Shown here in pieces: positions 1 through 6,388 of a stretch of DNA of 10,170 nt. Both the position numbers and the translations under genes were made by a program. The notes beneath the pieces were generated by a model. That model was not told where the DNA came from. It made no database searches and saw only the letters and a list, made by a program, of their open reading frames with translations. Origin of the DNA: an uncultured Collinsella sp. (GTDB taxonomy: Bacteria; Actinomycetota; Coriobacteriia; Coriobacteriales; Coriobacteriaceae); contig CABQJJ010000062.1 of assembly GCA_902464485.1 (NCBI GenBank), forward strand, positions 1 to 10,170, read 5' to 3'. The first letter of the stretch is position 1; every line of letters starts with the position of its first letter.

Positions 1-892
1 CTTCGCCGTCATAGATCGGGAAGTAGCGCTGGTTGGTGAGCATGGACTCGCAGATAATCTCGTGCGGGACCTTGAGAAACTCCTCATCGAAGGTACCGAC
101 GAGCACCGTCGGCCACTCGCAGAGGTTGATAACCTCCTCAAAGACCTTCTTGGGCGTGTCGACATGGCAACCGGGGCGAGCAGCCTCGACCTCGGCAATG
201 CCGGCAAGGATTGCCTCGCGACGGCGCTCGGCAGAGAGCACGCCGGAGTCCTCGAGCACCTGCTCGTAGACGGCGGGACTGGCGACCACATGATCACCAG
301 GGCCCAGCACGCGATGTCCGCGCGTGGTGTTGCCGCTCGTCACATCGGCAAAGGACACGGGCACGACGTCCTCGCCCAGAAGGCAGCAGATCCAACGAAC
401 CGGGCGCACGAACGTAGCGTGCTCGTGGCCCCAGCGCTGGCTGCGGTAGTTGGGCCACTGCAGCCCGGCGATGGTCTTCTCGCACAGGGCGGTCAGGATC
501 GGAGTAGCAGGAGCAGAGGGAATGTTCTTCTCGGCGAATACGTACTCGCGACCGTCGGTGTCCTCGCGACGGATCAAATCCTCGGCAGCCACACCGCACT
601 TGCGGGCGAAGCCCTGGGCGGCCTTGGTGGCGTTGCCGTCGGCGTCGAACGCGATGTTAGCCGCGGGGCCGCGCTTAACCTCGTGGACCTCGTCGGTCGC
701 AGTGGCGACATTAGCCACGAGCGCAGCCAGGCGGCGCGGACTCGAGATCACACGGACCTCGCCATGGGCCAGACCGGCATCGTCGAGGCCCTTGGCAATC
801 ATGGTGCCAAGCTGCTTGACGGCATTATTCAGCGGCGCGGAGGGCATTTCCTCCGTACCGATTTCAAACAGGAAATCCTTAGCGTCTGCCAT
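1..892 (-). CDS. glyS: Glycine--tRNA ligase beta subunit, N-terminal part (cut by left edge)
   Basis: Beta subunit of the heterotetrameric (alpha2beta2) glycyl-tRNA synthetase, which charges tRNA-Gly in the cytoplasm; the beta chain binds tRNA and is needed for activity. I translated the minus strand by hand: it opens MADAKDFLFEIGTEEMPS, the family's typical start (F-E-I-G-T-E-E-M/L-P), then ISSPRRLAALV, KRGPA, AQGFARKCG, WPNYRSQRWG, FVRPVRWI and NQRYFPIYD, all known GlyS N-domain signatures. About 297 codons lie in the window; the family is usually about 680-700 residues, so the rest lies beyond position 1. The ATG at 892 is three bases past the glyQ stop, with a purine-rich SD (GAGGTGG) eight bases upstream inside glyQ, so the subunits are almost certainly co-transcribed and coupled. 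No frameshift is seen. Identity is very secure. Confidence 0.96.
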   Translation of the reverse strand, partial: MADAKDFLFEIGTEEMPSAPLNNAVKQLGTMIAKGLDDAGLAHGEVRVISSPRRLAALVANVATATDEVHEVKRGPAANIAFDADGNATKAAQGFARKCGVAAEDLIRREDTDGREYVFAEKNIPSAPATPILTALCEKTIAGLQWPNYRSQRWGHEHATFVRPVRWICCLLGEDVVPVSFADVTSGNTTRGHRVLGPGDHVVASPAVYEQVLEDSGVLSAERRREAILAGIAEVEAARPGCHVDTPKKVFEEVINLCEWPTVLVGTFDEEFLKVPHEIICESMLTNQRYFPIYDGE

Positions 893-895
893 GGC

Positions 896-1807
896 TTACG
901 CCACCTCGCCTTCCTGGTCGGCATTCTCTTTGACTCCGGCGACCTCGGCCATGTAGGCCTCGCAGCACGCCTTGGCGACGGCGCGGACGCGCAGGATGTA
1001 GTTGGCACGCTCGACCGCGGAAAGCGCACCGCGGGCATCGAGCAGGTTAAAGGCATGGCTGCACTTCATAACGCAGTCGTATGCGGGCAGCGGCAGCTTG
1101 CGCTCCAGGCAGGAGTGGCACTCGGACTCGTAGTCGTCAAACTTCTGACGCATCATCTCGACATTGGCGACCTCAAAATTGTAGGCGCTAAACTCGCGCT
1201 CGTTCTCCAGGAACACGTCACCATAGATCATAGGCGTACCGTCGGGCAGGTAGCTCCACACCAGGTCGTAGACGGAGTTGACGCCCTGGGCGTACATGGC
1301 GATGCGCTCCAGGCCGTAGGTGATCTCGACGGGCACGGGGTCGACCTCGATACCGCCCACCTGTTGGAAGTACGTGAACTGCGTGACCTCCATGCCGTTG
1401 AGCCAAACCTCCCAGCCAAGGCCCCAGGCGCCAAGGGTCGGGCTCTCCCAGTCGTCCTCGACAAAGCGGACGTCATGGTCGTTGGGGTCCAGGCCGATAG
1501 CGGCCAAAGAGCCCAGATAGAGCTCCTGGGCGTTGACCGGAGACGGCTTGATGAGCACCTGGAACTGATAGTAGTGCTGCATGCGGTTGGGGTTCTCGCC
1601 GTAGCGGCCGTCGGCGGGACGGCGGCAAGGCTGCGCATAGCAGGTGCGCCACTCGGCGGGACCGAGCGAGCGCAACGTGGTCGCGGTGTGGAAGGTGCCG
1701 GCGCCGACCTCGGAGTCATAGGGCTGCATGATAACGCAGCCCTGCTCGCCCCAGTACTGCTGGAGGCGCAGGATGATGTCTTGGAAGGAAAGCGATGAAG
1801 CGTTCAT
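896..1807 (-). CDS. glyQ: Glycine--tRNA ligase alpha subunit
   Basis: Catalytic alpha subunit (303 aa, family about 290-305) of the bacterial tetrameric glycyl-tRNA synthetase; it activates glycine with ATP and works with the beta subunit encoded just downstream. Class II signatures are visible: QPYDSEVGAGTFH (residues 29-41), RRPADGRYGENPNR (62-75), QHYYQFQV, a motif-2-like stretch from FVEDDWESPTLG (115-126) to WLNGMEVTQF, and a motif-3-like ITYGLERIAMY (162-172). The ATG at 1807 follows GAGGGG eleven bases away and AGAGG only one base away, so the ribosome site is somewhat ambiguous, but the protein start fits the family. The 59 bases upstream to lepB show no convincing promoter and are too short for a T-box leader, so I infer expression from the rpsP operon. 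The C-terminus ends in a short acidic tail. Confidence 0.97.
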   Translation of the reverse strand: MNASSLSFQDIILRLQQYWGEQGCVIMQPYDSEVGAGTFHTATTLRSLGPAEWRTCYAQPCRRPADGRYGENPNRMQHYYQFQVLIKPSPVNAQELYLGSLAAIGLDPNDHDVRFVEDDWESPTLGAWGLGWEVWLNGMEVTQFTYFQQVGGIEVDPVPVEITYGLERIAMYAQGVNSVYDLVWSYLPDGTPMIYGDVFLENEREFSAYNFEVANVEMMRQKFDDYESECHSCLERKLPLPAYDCVMKCSHAFNLLDARGALSAVERANYILRVRAVAKACCEAYMAEVAGVKENADQEGEVA

Positions 1808-1866
1808 GCCTCTAAAATCCCCTCGTCGAAACGATTACATGGTTAGGTACTGTACTATAGCGGTTT

Positions 1867-2430
1867 TTAGCCGATAGCGCCGATACGGTTAAGCGGCCAA
1901 TAGCGCACGAGCGCCACGGCAATCAAATCAGAGCGATCGACGGGACCAAAGTAGCGCGAGTCGGCCGAGTTCTCGCGGTTGTCGCCCATCACCCACACGC
2001 ACCCTTCGGGAACGGTGTAGGGATAGCTCACCTGAACGCCAGGCGCCTGGGCCGATAGCGGCCAGCTCAGACCGGTCGTGTAGTCCTCATCAATCACCTG
2101 ACCGTCAACTACGACCTCGCCATCTTGCAAGTCGACCGTCTGACCGGCCGTAGCGATAACACGCTTAACGAGAACATCGTGCTCGGAAGTGCCGTCAGGG
2201 TTGTGGAACACCACAATATCGCCCCGTTTGACGGGCTGTCCGAACTCAAGGCTTACCTTTTGCGCCAGGATCTGGTCGCCGATCTCGATCGTGGACTCCA
2301 TGGAGCCGGTGGGCACCACAAAGGGCTCGACCACAAAGGTGCGAATCAAGAAGGTGGCAACGAGCGCAATCGCGACGACCACGACCCACTCAAACGCACT
2401 CTTCAGCACAGAATGCTGCGACGGAACCAT
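1867..2430 (-). CDS. lepB: Signal peptidase I
   Basis: Membrane-bound type I signal peptidase that removes signal peptides from exported proteins at the outer face of the membrane. With the chosen start it is 187 aa. One N-terminal membrane segment (about residues 13-30, WVVVVAIALVATFLI) is followed by the catalytic serine in PTGSMEST (Ser43), the general-base lysine in LVKRVIA (Lys89), and the box GDNRENSADSR (149-159). Start choice: a GTG at 2436 would add two residues, but it lies inside the SD sequence GAGGAG (2436-2441), whereas the ATG at 2430 sits five bases after it; I prefer the ATG. The gene begins two bases after the trmD stop, so it is probably coupled. It is short, as in single-span Gram-positive SPases. 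Additional signal peptidases may exist elsewhere in the genome. Confidence 0.94.
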   Translation of the reverse strand: MVPSQHSVLKSAFEWVVVVAIALVATFLIRTFVVEPFVVPTGSMESTIEIGDQILAQKVSLEFGQPVKRGDIVVFHNPDGTSEHDVLVKRVIATAGQTVDLQDGEVVVDGQVIDEDYTTGLSWPLSAQAPGVQVSYPYTVPEGCVWVMGDNRENSADSRYFGPVDRSDLIAVALVRYWPLNRIGAIG

Positions 2431-2432
2431 TC

Positions 2433-3191
2433 TCACTCCTCGTTCTGCGAATACGAAGCGTCCAGAATCTCTTGCGCATACGCACGCTCCTTGGGCGTAA
2501 GCTGCGCTGTCTCGATCAGGTCGGGACGCCAGCGACAGGTGCGCTCGATGGCGTTCTTGCGGCGCCAGGCGTCGACCTTGGCGTGGTCGCCGCTCACGAG
2601 CACTGGAGGCACACCCTCGCCGTTAAACTCAGCGGGACGGGTGTACTGCGCATACTCGAGCAGTCCGCCGTCCTCAGCGGTTGAGAACGACTCGTCGACG
2701 TTGCTCATCTCGTCGCCCAAGGCGCCGGGAATCAGGCGCACGACGGCGTCGGCCACCACCATAGCGGGCAGCTCGCCTCCCGTGAGCACATAGTCACCAA
2801 TCGACAGGCGCTCGTCGGCGTAGGCATACGCACGCTCGTCGACGCCCTCGTAGCGGCTACACACAAACAGCAGGCGATCACTTTTGAGCAGGCGCTCAGC
2901 GATATGCTGCGTAAAGGGCTCACCGCAGGGGGTAAAGAATACCACCGTGGGCTTAGGACCATCAGAGCTGATGGCCTCGATGGCCTCAGCGATGGGCTCG
3001 ACCTTCATGAGCATACCCTGCCCGCCACCATACGGCTCGTCATCGACGGTGCGATGGCGGTCGTGTGTCCAGTCACGCAGGTTATAGGCCTTAAAATCAA
3101 AAAGGCCGGCCTTGCGGGCACGGCCCAAAATCGATGTGGACATGACGGGCTCAAACATCTCGGGAAAGACCGAAAGGGTCTCAATCAGCAT
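2433..3191 (-). CDS. trmD: tRNA (guanine-N1)-methyltransferase
   Basis: SPOUT-class (trefoil knot) enzyme that methylates G37 next to the anticodon in tRNAs for Leu, Pro and Arg, using S-adenosylmethionine and preventing +1 frameshifts. The 252-aa length is typical. Visible signatures: PYGGGQGMLM (53-62), FTPCGEPF, CSRYEGVDER (111-120), SIGDYVLTGGELPAM in the knot (130-144), RLIPGALG with Arg152, DESFS with Asp166 in the place of the catalytic aspartate of the E. coli enzyme, YTRPAEF, and PPVLVSGDHAKVDAWR (195-210). The ATG at 3191 has GGAGG five bases upstream. It lies in the classic rpsP-rimM-trmD order, ten bases after rimM. The usual next gene, rplS, is missing and lepB follows directly. 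Identity is essentially certain. Confidence 0.98.
   Translation of the reverse strand: MLIETLSVFPEMFEPVMSTSILGRARKAGLFDFKAYNLRDWTHDRHRTVDDEPYGGGQGMLMKVEPIAEAIEAISSDGPKPTVVFFTPCGEPFTQHIAERLLKSDRLLFVCSRYEGVDERAYAYADERLSIGDYVLTGGELPAMVVADAVVRLIPGALGDEMSNVDESFSTAEDGGLLEYAQYTRPAEFNGEGVPPVLVSGDHAKVDAWRRKNAIERTCRWRPDLIETAQLTPKERAYAQEILDASYSQNEE
2436..2441 (-). promoter_or_regulatory. SD site that sets the lepB start
   Basis: GAGGAG on the minus strand, inside the last codons of trmD, five bases before the ATG at 2430. It overlaps the alternative GTG (2434-2436), which therefore cannot be served by it. This is the reason for trimming the lepB start by two codons. Confidence 0.75.
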
Positions 3192-3201
3192 GTTGTCCTC
3201 C

Positions 3202-3723
3202 CTACTTGCCCATATCGATCAAACCGTCCATAACATGGACGGAAATGGCCCCCTGATCGGGAAGATCGAGCACCACTTGCCCAATCACGGGAATCAGCAC
3301 CTCGCCGTACCGATCGCCCTCGACAACCCAAACATCGTTGGCGGGCGTCGACATGATCTCAACAATCGTTCCGAGCGAACCAAAGCGCTCGTCGACCACC
3401 TCGCGACCCATCAGGTCGGCATAGGCGGCATCGAGCGAATCGAGCTCAAAATCGTCACGATTCGCCAGCACGTAGCATCCGGAGATGCCCTCGGCGGCCG
3501 TCAAGTCGTCAATGCCCTCAAACGCGACCAAATCGCCATCGCCCGTATCGGTGACGGATGTGACCGTGCAAAAGCGGTCACGCTTGAGCGCCGGCGGCGT
3601 CAAGGCAACGCGCATACCCGGCGTCAATACAGAAGGAAGCCCCCGCAGCGGTTGCGCGAGGACCTCCCCCTTCCTTCCATGCGGCTTAACCACACGGGCG
3701 ATGTTTTTGTACTGGGACCTCAA
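3202..3723 (-). CDS. rimM: Ribosome maturation factor RimM
   Basis: Assembly factor that binds ribosomal protein S19 and the 30S head and helps mature 16S rRNA. 173 aa. The N-terminal RimM domain starts with YKNIARVVKPHGRKGEV (5-21), the conserved Ile/Arg-x-x-x-Pro-His-Gly signature, and the C-terminal PRC-barrel domain is recognisable from DLMGREVVDE (103-112), GTIVEI and DRYGEVLIPVI (137-147). The start is a TTG at 3723, four bases past the khpA stop; an in-frame stop lies nine codons upstream and there is no ATG or GTG before the conserved region except a GTG inside it. The SD is poor (AGGA two bases away) and the TTG lies in the loop of an inverted repeat, so I infer that translation depends on coupling to khpA. 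Confidence 0.96.
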   Translation of the reverse strand: MRSQYKNIARVVKPHGRKGEVLAQPLRGLPSVLTPGMRVALTPPALKRDRFCTVTSVTDTGDGDLVAFEGIDDLTAAEGISGCYVLANRDDFELDSLDAAYADLMGREVVDERFGSLGTIVEIMSTPANDVWVVEGDRYGEVLIPVIGQVVLDLPDQGAISVHVMDGLIDMGK

Positions 3724-3728
3724 GGTCC
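3715..3728 (-). repeat. Inverted repeat enclosing the rimM start codon
   Basis: The minus strand reads GGACCTTGAGGTCC: five perfect pairs (GGACC/GGTCC) around the tetraloop TTGA, which holds the TTG start of rimM; six pairs if T and A also pair. Flanking CTG and CAG could extend the stem across a bulge. The only SD-like bases (AGGA) fall in the left arm, and the khpA stop codon ends at its edge. In RNA this could hide the start until a ribosome finishing khpA opens it. The sequence is observed; the regulatory role is inferred. Confidence 0.55.
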
Positions 3729-4012
3729 TAGCCCAGAACCTCTACCTCGACGGAAGTGTCGAGGCGAGCGGCCAGTGCACGGGCGAGCGTGCGAATGGCC
3801 TTGATGGTACGGCCACGACGGCCGATGACCTTAGCGACGTCATCCTCGGCAACCGAAACCTCAATCGTGGAGGAGTCGTCACCATCGATGACCTCAAGGC
3901 TCACGGAATCCGGGTCGTCGACGATCTGAACAACGAGATATTCGACGAGATCGGCGATGCGATCTGAGAGCATTGCCTCACCCTCGAGCTGTGCAGCGTC
4001 AACCTCAGGCAC
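3728..4012 (-). CDS. khpA: KH-domain RNA-binding protein KhpA (YlqC family)
   Basis: Small KH-domain protein; family members bind RNA, often as a heterodimer with KhpB/Jag, and affect cell division and elongation in Gram-positive bacteria. Residues about 15-94 cover the domain: LVEYLVVQIVDDPD, an acidic strand, then the RNA-binding GxxG loop seen as VIGRRGRTIKAIR (GRRG at 64-67). 94 aa from the GTG at 4012, which has GAGGAG six bases upstream, overlapping the rpsP stop. An internal ATG at 3973 would give 81 aa, closer to the family norm (about 75-80), and has GAGGG seven bases upstream, so the start is undecided; I keep the longer form because its SD is stronger. The position between rpsP and rimM is typical for ylqC/khpA. 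Confidence 0.93.
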   Translation of the reverse strand: MPEVDAAQLEGEAMLSDRIADLVEYLVVQIVDDPDSVSLEVIDGDDSSTIEVSVAEDDVAKVIGRRGRTIKAIRTLARALAARLDTSVEVEVLG

Positions 4013-4015
4013 GAT

Positions 4016-4357
4016 TTACTCCTCGGCGCCCTCAGCGGCCTCAGCGGCAGCCTTAGCGGCCTCGGCCTCTTTGGCGAGCTGCTTCTTGGACTTCTTGACG
4101 ACGGTCTCGGTCTTCTCGCCCTCGTTGGCGGCCTTGACCAGAGCGGCGACAGCGTCGGTGAGCTGGGCGCCCTTGGACTGCCAGTCGGCGATCTTCTCAA
4201 GGTCGAGGTTGATGGTCTTGGGGGCGGTCATCGGGTTGTAGCGGCCAACCTCCTCGATGATACGACCGTCACGCGGGGCGCGGGAATCGGCGACGACGAC
4301 ACGGTAGTACGGACGCTTCTTAGCGCCGTGACGAGCAAGGCGAATCTTGACTGCCAA
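4016..4357 (-). CDS. rpsP: 30S ribosomal protein S16
   Basis: Small-subunit protein needed for 30S assembly. Read from a TTG at 4357 the protein is 113 aa and opens M(A)VKIRLARHGAKKRPYYRVV, the canonical S16 N-terminus, followed by DSRAPRDGRIIEEVGRYNP and a WQSKGAQLTDAV helix. An in-frame ATG at 4393 would add twelve residues (MQPKAAWLEEFP) that no S16 has, and the strong SD GGAGGAG (4364-4370) is placed six bases before the TTG, so the TTG is chosen. The last 30 or so residues form a Lys-then-Ala/Glu-rich extension (KKSKKQLAKEAEAAKAAAEA) beyond the usual 80-90-residue core, as seen in some actinobacterial S16 proteins. It is the first gene of the seven-gene minus-strand operon; a promoter lies about 60 bases upstream. 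Confidence 0.96.
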   Translation of the reverse strand: MAVKIRLARHGAKKRPYYRVVVADSRAPRDGRIIEEVGRYNPMTAPKTINLDLEKIADWQSKGAQLTDAVAALVKAANEGEKTETVVKKSKKQLAKEAEAAKAAAEAAEGAEE

Positions 4358-4363
4358 AGGAAA

Positions 4364-4370
4364 CTCCTCC
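4364..4370 (-). promoter_or_regulatory. SD site that sets the rpsP TTG start
   Basis: GGAGGAG on the minus strand, six bases before the TTG at 4357. It lies inside the longer open frame from the ATG at 4393, so that upstream ATG is not its target. It is the strongest evidence that S16 starts with a TTG here. Confidence 0.8.
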
Positions 4371-4376
4371 AACCAA

Positions 4377-4391
4377 GCAGCTTTAGGCTGC
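4377..4391 (-). repeat. Small inverted repeat in the rpsP leader
   Basis: GCAGC-CTAAA-GCTGC on the minus strand, a five-pair stem lying between the predicted transcription start and the rpsP SD. A second weak pairing (CAACT with AGTTG, ten-base loop) lies just before it. No T-run follows, so it is not a terminator. It could shape the leader; no known S16 leader motif is recognised. Confidence 0.35.
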
Positions 4392-4413
4392 AACTACAAA
4401 CAAACAGTTGAAC

Positions 4414-4442
4414 ATAATACGCCATCGACGCGGGCAGGTGAA
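4414..4442 (-). promoter_or_regulatory. Predicted sigma-A promoter of the rpsP operon
   Basis: On the minus strand, -35 TTCACC (4437-4442) and -10 TATTAT (4414-4419) are separated by 17 bases. Both boxes match the sigma-70 consensus well (TTGACA, TATAAT). The predicted start lies near 4407, giving a leader of about 50 bases to the rpsP TTG. Nothing else in the 201-base gap serves the operon better. Confidence 0.6.
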
Positions 4443-4546
4443 GTCCGTGAGACCAACTTCTTCGGTGTAGTCGAAGGCAAATCCATATCTTAGACAAGAA
4501 TTTGCGATTTGCAAGCACATCCACGCACCCCACATGAGCTGCGCGG

Positions 4547-4558
4547 TATACTCATGCC
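4547..4558 (+). promoter_or_regulatory. -10 element directly before dinB (leaderless start predicted)
   Basis: TATACT at 4547-4552 (five of six to TATAAT) is followed by only six bases before the ATG at 4559, so transcription would start at or next to the A of the ATG. No SD is present. No good -35 is visible at 16-18 bases, and no TGn extension. I see no full LexA-type palindrome near it. Confidence 0.5.
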
Positions 4559-5812
4559 ATGAAAAGACGCGAACATACATACGGTTATGAGGATGCAGTG
4601 GGTGTCACGCCACCGCCCTGGACGGGACCGGCGGTGGGCCTGATGGATCTCGATGCGTTTTTTGCGAGCGTGGAGATGCTCGACCATCCCGAGTGGCGTG
4701 GCAAGCCGCTTATCGTGGGCGGTGACGCCGATTCTCGTGGCGTTGTATCGACCTGCTCATACGAGGCGCGTCGTTATGGCGTGCATTCTGCCATGGCATC
4801 GGCCGAGGCACGGCGTCTGTGTCCGCAAGCCATTTGGACGCATGGACATTTTGATCGCTACCGCGAGGTCAGCGCACAGGTCATGGCGATCCTCGCCGAC
4901 GAGACCCCGCGCGTTGAGCGCGTATCTATCGACGAGGCCTTTATCGATATCACACCGGGGCGTTTTGCGCCCGAAGACCCGCTGTTGGTTGCAAGGCGCA
5001 TCAGCGATCGCGTGGTGGCGCTGGGCGTGACCTGCTCCATTGGCGTCGGCTGCAATAAGACGGTAGCAAAAATTGCAAGCGAACGAGACAAGCCGTTTGG
5101 GCTTACCATCGTACGTCCGGGAACCGAGCAGCGCTTTTTGGCCGCGCTGCCGGTATCGGCCATGAGCGGTATCGGGCGTTCGGCCGAGGAACGGCTGCAC
5201 CGCATGCGCATCTATACGCTGGGAGAGCTTTCGCGCGCGCCGGAGTCAACGCTGGCTGCCATTTTTGGTGTGAACGGCGAGCGCATGCGTCAGCGGGCGC
5301 TGGGACTCGAAGTCTCCGAAGTCACAAGATTGGATGAGGAACGCGAGGTCAAGTCGGTAAGCAATGAGCGCACCTTTGCAAAAGATTTGACCGAGCGTGA
5401 GGACATCGAAGCGGCGATTGCGCTGCTGGGCGAGTCGGTGGGGCGACGTCTTCGCCGCCAGGGACTAACGGGCGTCACGGTGACGCTTAAGCTCAAGTAT
5501 TCGTACGGCAGCGGTCGCACGGCACAGCGCCGACTTCCCCACCCCACCGACGACGAGAATATCTTTGTGGCCGTGGCGCTCGAGCTGCTCGACAATATCT
5601 GGCAGGAAGGCATGCACGTGCGCTTGGCGGGTATCGGTATGAGCGACTTCAACCATCTGGGCGGCATTCAGACCGACCTGTTCTGTGAAGTCGATGATCG
5701 CGGCGCCCAATCCAGCGACCGCCGCGATCTCTCCGTAGCGATCGATGCCGTCCGAGATAAATTCGGCGACACCGCCCTATCCTTCGGCCGCCAATCCCGC
5801 TTCAACGATTAG
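4559..5812 (+). CDS. dinB: DNA polymerase IV (Y-family translesion polymerase)
   Basis: Error-prone translesion polymerase, 417 aa. The palm begins with GLMDLDAFFASVE (27-39): metal ligand Asp30, Phe35 in the steric-gate place. The second acidic motif is RVSIDEAFIDI (121-131; Asp125, Glu126). YEARRYGVHSAM (68-79) is the finger motif, CSIGVGCNKTVAKIASERDKP (159-179 region) follows, then the thumb helix-hairpin-helix SGIGRSAEERL (203-213), the little-finger domain (about 265-365), and QTDLF (371-375), which fits a sliding-clamp-binding pentapeptide. The ATG at 4559 gives about 25 residues before the conserved start, longer than the E. coli protein; an internal ATG at residue 29 would remove part of the fold. 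It stands alone on the plus strand, divergent from rpsP and convergent with rsfS. Catalytic residues are intact, so it should be active. Confidence 0.97.
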   Translation: MKRREHTYGYEDAVGVTPPPWTGPAVGLMDLDAFFASVEMLDHPEWRGKPLIVGGDADSRGVVSTCSYEARRYGVHSAMASAEARRLCPQAIWTHGHFDRYREVSAQVMAILADETPRVERVSIDEAFIDITPGRFAPEDPLLVARRISDRVVALGVTCSIGVGCNKTVAKIASERDKPFGLTIVRPGTEQRFLAALPVSAMSGIGRSAEERLHRMRIYTLGELSRAPESTLAAIFGVNGERMRQRALGLEVSEVTRLDEEREVKSVSNERTFAKDLTEREDIEAAIALLGESVGRRLRRQGLTGVTVTLKLKYSYGSGRTAQRRLPHPTDDENIFVAVALELLDNIWQEGMHVRLAGIGMSDFNHLGGIQTDLFCEVDDRGAQSSDRRDLSVAIDAVRDKFGDTALSFGRQSRFND

Positions 5813-5820
5813 TCCCTAAG

Positions 5821-5864
5821 GCAAAAAGAAAGCCGGGCAGTTGCGGATGGTGCAACTGCCCGGC
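5821..5864 (-). terminator. Intrinsic terminator after rsfS
   Basis: A perfect 13-pair GC-rich stem (5832-5844 with 5852-5864, GCCGGGCAGTTGC and its complement) with a seven-base loop. On the minus strand it is followed by TTTCTTTTTGC (5821-5831), the U-tract of an intrinsic terminator for the obgE-nadD-yqeK-rsfS unit. On the plus strand no T-run follows, so it would serve dinB only weakly, although the stem begins 19 bases past the dinB stop. Confidence 0.92.
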
Positions 5865-5905
5865 GAACGGTAGAGGGTAGCTAAAACCCCGTCCCAAATG
5901 AGCTC

Positions 5906-6361
5906 CTAGAGGAGGTCGAGGGAGAGCTGGGGAGCGTCACCCCAGAGCTTTTCGAGGCGGTAGAACTCGCGGGCCTCAGGGGTAAAGACATGGACGACGA
6001 CTGAACCGTAGTCCATGAGAATCCAGGTCTTCTGCTCGCGACCCTCGATGGAAAACGGATGCTCTCCGCAAGCCTCGGCGACCTTCTCCTCAATCTCGTC
6101 AACGATGGAATCGACCTGACGGTTGTTGGTACCGGTAGCAAGGACAAAGTAGTCGCACACATCGGAAAGCTCAGTCAGGTCGAGCACCTGCACGTCCTCG
6201 CCCTTCTTGTCGTAGGCGGCCTGTGCGGCGGCGCGGGCGACATCCTCGGCGGCGACACCGCTCGCGGACAGCGAGGCGGCAGTGCGGTCGGACGTGGCAA
6301 CGAAACTCTTGTGCTCCACAGCCTTAAGAATCTGCTCGTCGGTCATGGTCTCATCGGCCAT
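5906..6361 (-). CDS. rsfS: Ribosomal silencing factor RsfS
   Basis: RsfS (YbeB/Iojap family) binds L14 on the 50S subunit and blocks joining of the subunits when nutrients are low. The domain covers about residues 42-143: LDLTELSDVCDYFVLATGTN with the conserved CDYFVLATGTNNRQV (69-83), WILMDYGSVVVHVF (113-126) and REFYRLEKLWGDA (131-143). At 151 aa it is longer than the usual 105-120: about 40 N-terminal residues (MADETMTDEQILKAVE then Ser/Ala-rich) have no match in the core family. The ATG at 6361 has GAGG six bases upstream (GAGGTATTCC-ATG), so the extension is likely translated. An in-frame ATG at residue 6 changes little. It lies 27 bases after yqeK and just before a strong terminator, and is the last gene of the unit; nadD-yqeK-rsfS is a widely conserved order. 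Confidence 0.95.
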   Translation of the reverse strand: MADETMTDEQILKAVEHKSFVATSDRTAASLSASGVAAEDVARAAAQAAYDKKGEDVQVLDLTELSDVCDYFVLATGTNNRQVDSIVDEIEEKVAEACGEHPFSIEGREQKTWILMDYGSVVVHVFTPEAREFYRLEKLWGDAPQLSLDLL

Positions 6362-6388
6362 GGAATACCTCTTTCTAGACAGCCCGAG

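Noticed and set aside
62..1798. A 578-codon open frame on the plus strand opposite glyS and glyQ
   Set aside because: Both minus-strand genes are unmistakable. The plus frame is kept open by the GC-rich codon bias of the genes it mirrors; its product is low in complexity, matches no family I know, and crosses the glyQ/glyS boundary.
1834..1859. Promoter for glyQ (TATAGT or TGTAAT on the minus strand)
   Set aside because: Both resemble a -10, but no acceptable -35 lies 16-18 bases upstream of either.
1808..1866. T-box leader before the glycyl-tRNA synthetase genes
   Set aside because: Only 59 bases separate lepB and glyQ, far too short, and there is no terminator hairpin with a T-run.
4502..4514. 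TTGC-GATTT-GCAA inverted repeat in the rpsP/dinB gap as an operator
   Set aside because: Four-base arms are expected by chance and it does not overlap either predicted promoter core.
4570..4583. CGAAC-ATAC-ATACG near the dinB start as a LexA/SOS operator
   Set aside because: Only the left half fits the Gram-positive CGAAC-N4-GTTCG box; the right half has three of five matches. Too weak to call, though dinB is SOS-controlled in some bacteria.
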